NCBI GenBank assembly: GCA_002728035.1
Contig: PBUZ01000026.1
Coordinates: 3,453-17,893 of the forward strand
Length of the DNA: 14,441 nucleotides
Direction of reading: 5' to 3'
Origin: Methanobacteriota archaeon
GTDB lineage: Archaea; Thermoplasmatota; Poseidoniia; Poseidoniales; Poseidoniaceae
Shown one piece after another: positions 8,150 through 13,003 of this stretch (positions are counted from its first letter, which is position 1; the number at the start of each line of letters is the position of its first letter). A model generated the notes under the pieces. It made no database searches, had not been told where the DNA came from, and saw nothing but the letters and a program-made list of their open reading frames with translations. Position numbers and translations under genes: made by a program.

Positions 8150-9098
8150 AGATGACGCCGTTGTCGCTGACACGCCTGCGGACATGCTCGCTCAGGACCG
8201 TGCCAGGAGGGAGCAAGGGATCCTTGAGGCATCTCAAACGCTTGAGCGCATCGCTCGGCAAGCAGCCCGCCGAGAAAACCCATCGCTGGCGGAGACCGAG
8301 ATGGATTTGGGTGAAGCCAAAGTGTACCTCAACATCCATCAACTGAGCAAAGCCAAGAAAACCATCAAGCGCGCCGAGCGTACCCTTGAGGAACTTGAAG
8401 AGGATGTTCTCCACTTGCGTCGCAGCATCGCCATGCTTCACCGTCTGCTCGTGCATAAACACATCTCCCTTGAGGAAGCAGAACGCATTCTCTACAAGCT
8501 GAGAGAGGCGACCTCAGCTGCTGAAATGGGAGATATCCGTGCCTCGACCGAAGAGGTTGAAGACCTGCTGGAAGACATGATTGGCGGTAACACTTCGACG
8601 CTGAATCCGTTCTTGTTCCGCCACTTTTGGATGGGCGTCGATACACGATGGCCTGCAGGTGGCGAAGCGGGCGTTTTGCTGGTCCGCATCATCAACGATG
8701 GCCCCATTCCGATGCCCATGCTTCGACTGCGGCCACCAGTTCCCGAAGGTTGGACGGCTACGCCCTCGAACGTCGATCTTCCCATCATTGCACCCGGCGG
8801 AAACATTCCTCTTCGCTTCGACATCAAGCCCGACTACCGTTTGGGCTCCGATGACACGCCCCTGACGCGAAAACTTGCAATAGCAACCGCATACGAGATG
8901 CGTTCAGGAGAAATCACGGTGACCATGCGGGTGCAAAACCGTTCCATGGAACCGCTCTCAGAAGTCCTTCTTTCGCCGTGGATTCCCGGTGGCTTTGTCG
9001 CCGAGGAACTTCCGCTCATCCGCAATCTCGCTCCAGACGAGGTGGCTGTTGTCCGCATGCCACTTCGCATCAACCTTGGTCATGGAGGTCCTCTCTGA
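8142..9098 (+). CDS. Coiled-coil protein with two C-terminal beta-sandwich domains, unknown function, archaellum-operon linked
   Basis: A 318-residue protein started at GTG 8142, which has a perfect GGAGGTG ribosome-binding site at 8128-8134 and overlaps the end of the giant gene by 8 bases; the upstream ATGs at 8118/8121 have no such site. Residues ~15-145 are charged, heptad-like helices (for example AKKTIKRAERTLEELEEDVL at 71-90) giving coiled coils. Residues ~160-312 look like two beta-sandwich domains: VRIINDGPIPMPMLRL with PEGW, and a second with TMRVQNRSMEPLSEVLL, both of the NEW3/Ig-like style found in the giant neighbour. No signal peptide, membrane helix or Cys is visible, so it is probably cytoplasmic, which is unusual for such domains. 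Coupling to the giant gene suggests a partner of its cytoplasmic tail (inference). I do not recognise the family. Confidence 0.8.
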   Translation: MPEDDAVVADTPADMLAQDRARREQGILEASQTLERIARQAARRENPSLAETEMDLGEAKVYLNIHQLSKAKKTIKRAERTLEELEEDVLHLRRSIAMLHRLLVHKHISLEEAERILYKLREATSAAEMGDIRASTEEVEDLLEDMIGGNTSTLNPFLFRHFWMGVDTRWPAGGEAGVLLVRIINDGPIPMPMLRLRPPVPEGWTATPSNVDLPIIAPGGNIPLRFDIKPDYRLGSDDTPLTRKLAIATAYEMRSGEITVTMRVQNRSMEPLSEVLLSPWIPGGFVAEELPLIRNLAPDEVAVVRMPLRINLGHGGPL

Positions 9099-9142
9099 CC
9101 GTATCAAATTCCACCCGTAGAAGCGGGGGAGAAAAACAAAAA

Positions 9143-9676
9143 ATGGTGAAAAACATGAAAAACGAAATGAAAAACGAAAACCGCGATGACCTCGGGGCCA
9201 TCGGTATTGGTGCAATGATTGTCTTCATTGCATTGATTCTTGTGGCCGCGGTGGCTTCTGCTGTCATTATTCAGACGGCAGAAAAATTGCAACAGAACGC
9301 CCAAGAAGCAGGCGAAGGTACCAAGGACGCTATTTCGTCCAAGGTCATGATCGTCAACGCTGTGCGTGGCGGTGCGAACGACGTTGATGTGACCGTGGAG
9401 TTGGCTCCCGGTAGCGATGACGTCACTGCAGCCAGCATACAGTGGGTCGCCGTCTGCGCCTCAGGAACAGACCAAGACACCTTCAACGGTAACCTGAACA
9501 ACCTCGACGGCGGTGGCGCTGCAGCTTCCATGCTGTCCGATGAGGTCTACGTGGCTACCCTTGATTTGGGTACATGTTCTGGTGAAGAAACAACGCTCTA
9601 CATTCAATCAGCATCAGCAGGTATGACATACGAGGTTTTGAATCTCCCAGCTAGTGCAGGAGAACTTGTAATTTGA
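9143..9676 (+). CDS. arlB: Archaellin (archaellum filament subunit), first copy
   Basis: A 177-residue precursor of the archaellum filament. The diagnostic archaellin N-terminus is present: AIGIGAMIVFIALILVAAVA at 19-38, followed by SAVIIQT and EKLQQNAQEAG, matching the hydrophobic assembly helix of euryarchaeal archaellins. The class III leader would be cut by the prepilin-type peptidase between Gly18 and Ala19, giving a mature protein of about 159 residues. The leader is polar and ends in RDDLG instead of the common Lys/Arg-Gly. The outer beta domain has one Cys pair (105, 145) and no N-x-S/T sequon. ATG 9143 follows GGGGGAG with an 11-base gap; ATG 9155, with GGTGA five bases ahead, is an equally possible start (173 residues). 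A longer in-frame reading from 8978 is an overlap artefact. Confidence 0.95.
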   Translation: MVKNMKNEMKNENRDDLGAIGIGAMIVFIALILVAAVASAVIIQTAEKLQQNAQEAGEGTKDAISSKVMIVNAVRGGANDVDVTVELAPGSDDVTAASIQWVAVCASGTDQDTFNGNLNNLDGGGAAASMLSDEVYVATLDLGTCSGEETTLYIQSASAGMTYEVLNLPASAGELVI

Positions 9677-9681
9677 GGTGA
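9675..9681 (+). promoter_or_regulatory. Shine-Dalgarno site of archaellin 2
   Basis: GAGGTGA overlaps the stop codon of archaellin 1 and lies 5 bases before ATG 9687. It decides the start: the in-frame GTG at 9678 is part of this site and not the initiation codon. Confidence 0.75.
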
Positions 9682-9686
9682 CTACC

Positions 9687-10217
9687 ATGCAAACGAACAA
9701 AGAAAACAACCCACAAAACGACACCTACGCAGCCATCGGTATCGGTGCCATGATCGTCTTCATCGCACTTATTCTCGTGGCTGCCGTTGCATCTGCTGTT
9801 ATCATCCAGACGGGTGAGAAACTCCAGCAGAACGCCCAAGAAACCGGTGACGATACACAAAACAGCATGCGTGGAAAGGTCAAGATCGTTGGCGCTTTCA
9901 AGACCAACGGCCCTGTCTACAACTTCATCCTCGTGGCTTCCCCTGGAAGCTCCGATATCGCCGAAGCGGACATGCTCTTCCAGATGCATTGTGGAACCAA
10001 CACCGAAACCATTGCTGGTGACGATGCTAGTGCGACAATGACCGATATTGCTGGAAATGCAGAATCCACGGTGACCTCAACGGAAGGTTTCATCATGGCC
10101 ATCACGCCTGCTACGTGCAATTCGGGTGATGTCACCCTTCACATCCACGTCAAGGGCATGGGAACGACCTACGAGACCTTTGATTCAAGCGTCGCAGACG
10201 GAGAGTCCCTCATCTGA
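9687..10217 (+). CDS. arlB: Archaellin (archaellum filament subunit), second copy
   Basis: A 176-residue archaellin precursor, paralogous to its upstream neighbour. The assembly helix AIGIGAMIVFIALILVAAVA (16-35) and the following SAVIIQTGEKLQQNAQETG are almost identical to copy 1, while the outer domains are diverged. The expected class III cleavage is between Ala15 and Ala16 (NDTYA / AIGIG), so the -1 position is Ala and no basic residue sits next to it. Two Cys (102, 144) align with those of copy 1, suggesting a conserved disulfide. No N-glycosylation sequon occurs in the mature part. The C-terminus GESLI mirrors GELVI in copy 1. Which copy is the major filament protein cannot be decided. 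It is 10 bases from copy 1 and is followed by a hairpin-forming spacer. Confidence 0.95.
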   Translation: MQTNKENNPQNDTYAAIGIGAMIVFIALILVAAVASAVIIQTGEKLQQNAQETGDDTQNSMRGKVKIVGAFKTNGPVYNFILVASPGSSDIAEADMLFQMHCGTNTETIAGDDASATMTDIAGNAESTVTSTEGFIMAITPATCNSGDVTLHIHVKGMGTTYETFDSSVADGESLI

Positions 10218-10222
10218 TGGTT

Positions 10223-10251
10223 GATGCTCACGCCAATTTGGCAAGAGCATC
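10223..10251 (+). other. Imperfect inverted repeat / RNA hairpin after the archaellin genes
   Basis: GATGCTC at 10223-10229 pairs perfectly with GAGCATC at 10245-10251. After a 2x2 internal mismatch, GCCA (10232-10235) pairs with TGGC (10239-10242) around an ATT loop. The hairpin begins 5 bases after the stop of archaellin 2 and ends just before the GGAGG ribosome-binding site of the next gene. No U-run follows, so it is not a classical intrinsic terminator; an RNA-stability or attenuation element is more likely (inference). Confidence 0.6.
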
Positions 10252-10266
10252 AAGGAGGATGATTGA

Positions 10267-11127
10267 ATGGCTTGGCCATTTAGTGGAAACTCCGGTGGAA
10301 GTAAAAGCGCAGACCAAAACCTCAGCGAGGAACGCCTCAAAATTTTGGCCAATGTGGCCATCGAGCAGGTGCCTTTCCCCGAACAGGGGATGCTGACGGA
10401 AGAAGATGCGTGGACAATTTCACCTGGTCCGACCAGGGCTCGGCTCAACAGTCAGCAAAGCGTGCCAAACGTGGCTGCGACGCTTGCTCCAGCCGCTGCC
10501 CCGGCGCCGGTCGCCCATGCAACGGTGGACACCTCGGGTCTCGAGCGACTCATCAGCAGTCGCCTCGATATGGTCGAGGATGTCCTGCGCATGGTTGAAC
10601 ACCGACTTGATGAGGGTGTGACCGTGAGCGAAACGTCCTCATCAGAGGGCGGAGCGGCAGAATATGGGATTGATGAAGACGACGATGAAGGTGCCTCCGG
10701 CGATCGCATCATCACCGCAAGCGGTGAAGTTGTCGAAGTTGGTGGTACTGCTCGCATGATGGAGGATGACCAAGGTCAACTCGTGGAACTCTACGAAGCA
10801 CAAGCCCTTGCAGCGAACCCGTTCCTCGTCGCCCCTCGTTCGAGTGGCTCTGGAAGCGGGCAATCAAGCACAGGGGCTCCCACGGTAGCGGCGCTTCTTC
10901 TCGACCACATGTCGGGCATGGCAGCGGTGAGTTTTACTCAGAAGGCCATGGAATCCGGCATGCTGACGCAAGAAGAAGGCGATTCGGTGTTGGCGATTGT
11001 TCAACTCGCTGAACCCGGCGACCCTGAAACTGCGCTTGAAGACCACTTGCCTCACAGGCAATTGCTGGTCTTCTCAGCCTTGGTATCATCGTGGCGTCAA
11101 CTCCACTTACTTCGAGGAGAAGAGTGA
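10267..11127 (+). CDS. Divergent ArlC/D/E-like cytoplasmic archaellum accessory protein (candidate)
   Basis: A 286-residue soluble protein between the archaellins and ArlF, the position held by ArlC/D/E in euryarchaeal operons. The start at ATG 10267 follows GGAGG with an 8-base gap. In order: a short N-terminal domain (~18-55), an Ala/Pro-rich linker (~68-85), an amphipathic coiled-coil helix (SGLERLISSRLDMVEDVLRM at 90-109 and onward), an acidic low-complexity stretch (~120-145), a Ser/Gly linker (~191-203), and a C-terminal helical domain. The segment VAALLLDHMSGMAA to KAMESGMLTQEEGDSVLAI (207-244) resembles the LLxWxxFL...GWIS-type core of ArlD/ArlE, but weakly. ArlC/D/E in relatives connect the motor to chemotaxis through CheF. 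Assignment rests on position, layout and that faint resemblance. Confidence 0.6.
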   Translation: MAWPFSGNSGGSKSADQNLSEERLKILANVAIEQVPFPEQGMLTEEDAWTISPGPTRARLNSQQSVPNVAATLAPAAAPAPVAHATVDTSGLERLISSRLDMVEDVLRMVEHRLDEGVTVSETSSSEGGAAEYGIDEDDDEGASGDRIITASGEVVEVGGTARMMEDDQGQLVELYEAQALAANPFLVAPRSSGSGSGQSSTGAPTVAALLLDHMSGMAAVSFTQKAMESGMLTQEEGDSVLAIVQLAEPGDPETALEDHLPHRQLLVFSALVSSWRQLHLLRGEE

Positions 11128-11128
11128 C

Positions 11129-11776
11129 ATGGGCGCATCGGTTGGCGTGGGGGGATTGATTGTCGGCATTTCGATGCTGGTGGTCTTTTCGATGGCATAT
11201 CAGTCCATCACCATGCAAATAGATTCCGGACTTGAACGGATCGAAAATGCAGACGACCCCATTCCAACCTTCACGCTTGATGACGCAGAACTCTGGGAAG
11301 GTGCGGTGGTGGACATCTCCATCACCGGCGCAGGAGCAGGTTACACCGACGGGACCTTTGCGGCCTCATCGGGGACAGGTGGGCTGCAAGGCACATTCAC
11401 GACCAACAGCGGTTCGATCACTTCCATGGTCATCACCAGCCATGGGAATTACAGTTCGGCCCCGACGTTGCAACTTACGTGCAATGTGGCTTGTACGCCA
11501 ACCTCAACCGCCACGTTCACCGTCACCCTTGGGAATGTCATCTATGCCAACCTCACCAACACAGGCTCGGTTACGGTACCTCACGATGACATGTGGTTGT
11601 TCGTTGATGGAAACAACGCAACCACCTTCTCCAGCGTCTACACCTCCAGCATTTCATCCGAAAACTGGTATTCCGGTGAGACGGTGGAATTGGTGTGGTG
11701 GAACGCCTCAGTTTCGGGGGACCAGCGCTTGAGTTTGACAGCGGGACCTTTGTCCGTTTCAACGGTATTGGGGTGA
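11129..11776 (+). CDS. arlF: Archaellum stator-like protein ArlF (FlaF) with an inserted domain
   Basis: A 215-residue protein started at ATG 11129, one base after the previous stop and behind a GAGGAG ribosome-binding site; a longer in-frame reading from 10997 overlaps the upstream gene and is rejected. The N-terminus is a membrane-anchor helix (VGVGGLIVGISMLVVFSMAY, 5-24) as in ArlF. The outer beta-sandwich is recognisable from FTLDDAELW (48-56) and, further on, TFTVTLGNVIYANLTNTGSV (129-148) and LFVDG (157-161). Between these halves sits an insert of about 70 residues, described separately. The mature outer domain has four N-x-S/T sequons (NYS, NLT, NAT, NAS) and a close Cys pair (118, 122). 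In Sulfolobus, ArlF lies outside the membrane and binds the S-layer. ArlG follows immediately. Confidence 0.8.
   Translation: MGASVGVGGLIVGISMLVVFSMAYQSITMQIDSGLERIENADDPIPTFTLDDAELWEGAVVDISITGAGAGYTDGTFAASSGTGGLQGTFTTNSGSITSMVITSHGNYSSAPTLQLTCNVACTPTSTATFTVTLGNVIYANLTNTGSVTVPHDDMWLFVDGNNATTFSSVYTSSISSENWYSGETVELVWWNASVSGDQRLSLTAGPLSVSTVLG
11300..11510 (+). other. Inserted GYT...SAPT-type repeat module inside ArlF
   Basis: Residues ~58-127 of ArlF carry VDISITGAGAGYTDGT, then GSITSMVITSHGNYSSAPTL. This echoes the paired pattern (GAITxVxITxGGSGYTxAPTV) often seen in phage structural and other surface proteins. If the module is removed in thought, the flanking ArlF strands join naturally. Boundaries are approximate. 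Confidence 0.5.
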
Positions 11777-11780
11777 TATG

Positions 11781-12266
11781 ATGGCAGACGGTGGCGCTTC
11801 ATCCATGATCATGCTCATCACGGCCCTGTTGATTTCAGGAGGCGCCAGTGCCATCTTGATCGGGCAATGGAGTGAAACCGTTCGTACCCTTCAACAACAA
11901 GAACGAGCCGCTGATTTGGAAGACGAGGTCGGCGTGAGCATCGCAGGTGATCTTGCGATGGTCAACTTTGTTGGTTCCACCAACACCATGACCCTCTATT
12001 TCGTCAACACGGGTGAACACGATCTCAGCACATCGAGTTACGAAGTGTTGGTCAACGGTGTGGCTCCGAACTCCAAATCTGAAACGGTTCTTCCTTCCGG
12101 GACCGATTGGGAACCAGGGCTCTTGCTTGAGGTTGAACTTGTCACCGCGTCTGGATTTACCAATGGCGATGACGTCTCCATCTATTTCGCCGGTCAATCG
12201 GTTGTTGTCAACGGAAACGTTGAGCCCGTGACGGCCGCACAGGAGGTGAGACTCAATGTCGTCTGA
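11781..12266 (+). CDS. arlG: Archaellum stator-like protein ArlG (FlaG)
   Basis: A 161-residue protein with an N-terminal hydrophobic helix (SSMIMLITALLISGGASAIL, 7-26) and a short amphipathic stretch (TVRTLQQQERAADL). A beta-sandwich outer domain follows, containing GSTNTMTLYFVNTGEHDL, the typical ArlG/ArlF strand pair. In other archaea ArlG forms filaments outside the membrane that ArlF caps, and together they act as the stationary part of the motor. ATG 11781 is preferred over ATG 11778 because the GGGGTGAT ribosome-binding site ends directly at 11777; both are in the same frame and differ by one Met. The end overlaps arlH by 11 bases. No sequons or Cys occur, in contrast to ArlF. Confidence 0.8.
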   Translation: MADGGASSMIMLITALLISGGASAILIGQWSETVRTLQQQERAADLEDEVGVSIAGDLAMVNFVGSTNTMTLYFVNTGEHDLSTSSYEVLVNGVAPNSKSETVLPSGTDWEPGLLLEVELVTASGFTNGDDVSIYFAGQSVVVNGNVEPVTAAQEVRLNVV

Positions 12267-12990
12267 TGACAATCCGTTCATGACAGCCCACAAGCCCGTT
12301 GAGGACGGTTTCCCGTTTGAGGTTGAAACGGATTCGCTGGCAGACTCGATGGGGCTGCGCATGCCGAACCGTTCGCTGTACTTGCTCCAAGGAAAGGTAG
12401 GTTCAGGAAAATCACTCATCGCTCAACGCCTGATCCATGGCATGGTCCACAACGGCGTGAAGGTTCTCGTCATCACGACGGAATTGACCACGCGCGGTTG
12501 GGTCGAACAGATGGAGAGCATCGGTTACGGCATGACCGAAGCCATGCGCAAGGGCCAAGTGATGGTGATGAGCAGGTACGGTACCATTGCAGATTCACGT
12601 CAAGACGTGACGCTTCAAGAGGTGCTCAGCAGCCCTGCCATCCCCGCAGCCGACGTCATCGTCCTCGATTCAGCCAGTTCGTTGATGCCCGAAAAGGGCA
12701 CCAAGGCCGACCATTTTGCCTTGATTCAACAACTTCGAAAAATCGCCGCTGATGGTCGCTCGTTCATGCTCTGTGCAGACCCTGAAGAAATGGACCACAC
12801 CTTGCTTCACACCTTGCGAGCCTCTGCCGAAGTGGTGCTTGATTTGGACAACGCCATGATCGGTGGAGAAATCAAACGGAACATCATCATCACGCGATTC
12901 CTTCGAGCCGCAGGCCCGATTCAGAGTTCGATCGGTTGGCGTGTTGAGCCCGGTATGGGCTTCATCGTCGACATCACGGCGGTGAGCTGA
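12256..12990 (+). CDS. arlH: Archaellum motor regulatory ATPase ArlH (FlaH), KaiC/RecA fold
   Basis: A 244-residue protein of normal ArlH length. The Walker A motif GKVGSGKS is at residues 46-53 and the Walker B strand VIVLD at 134-138, followed by SASSLMP. The KaiC-like signature VLVITTELTTRGWVEQMESI (70-89) supports ArlH. In studied archaea ArlH binds ATP with little turnover, forms a ring under the platform protein ArlJ and regulates ArlI. The start at ATG 12256 has a strong GGAGGTGA site ending 6 bases upstream and lies within the last codons of arlG, indicating coupled translation. No missing catalytic residue is visible. ArlI follows after 13 bases. Confidence 0.95.
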   Translation: MSSDDNPFMTAHKPVEDGFPFEVETDSLADSMGLRMPNRSLYLLQGKVGSGKSLIAQRLIHGMVHNGVKVLVITTELTTRGWVEQMESIGYGMTEAMRKGQVMVMSRYGTIADSRQDVTLQEVLSSPAIPAADVIVLDSASSLMPEKGTKADHFALIQQLRKIAADGRSFMLCADPEEMDHTLLHTLRASAEVVLDLDNAMIGGEIKRNIIITRFLRAAGPIQSSIGWRVEPGMGFIVDITAVS

Positions 12991-13003
12991 CAGGAGGGAT
13001 TGC

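Noticed and set aside
8978..9142. N-terminal extension of archaellin 1 in the same frame
   Set aside because: It lies over the end of the coiled-coil gene, reads as low-quality Arg/Ser-rich sequence, and would bury the class III leader peptide inside the protein.
10997..11128. N-terminal extension of ArlF in the same frame
   Set aside because: It overlaps the end of the ArlCDE-like gene; ATG 11129 with GAGGAG upstream gives the expected N-terminal membrane helix at the protein start.
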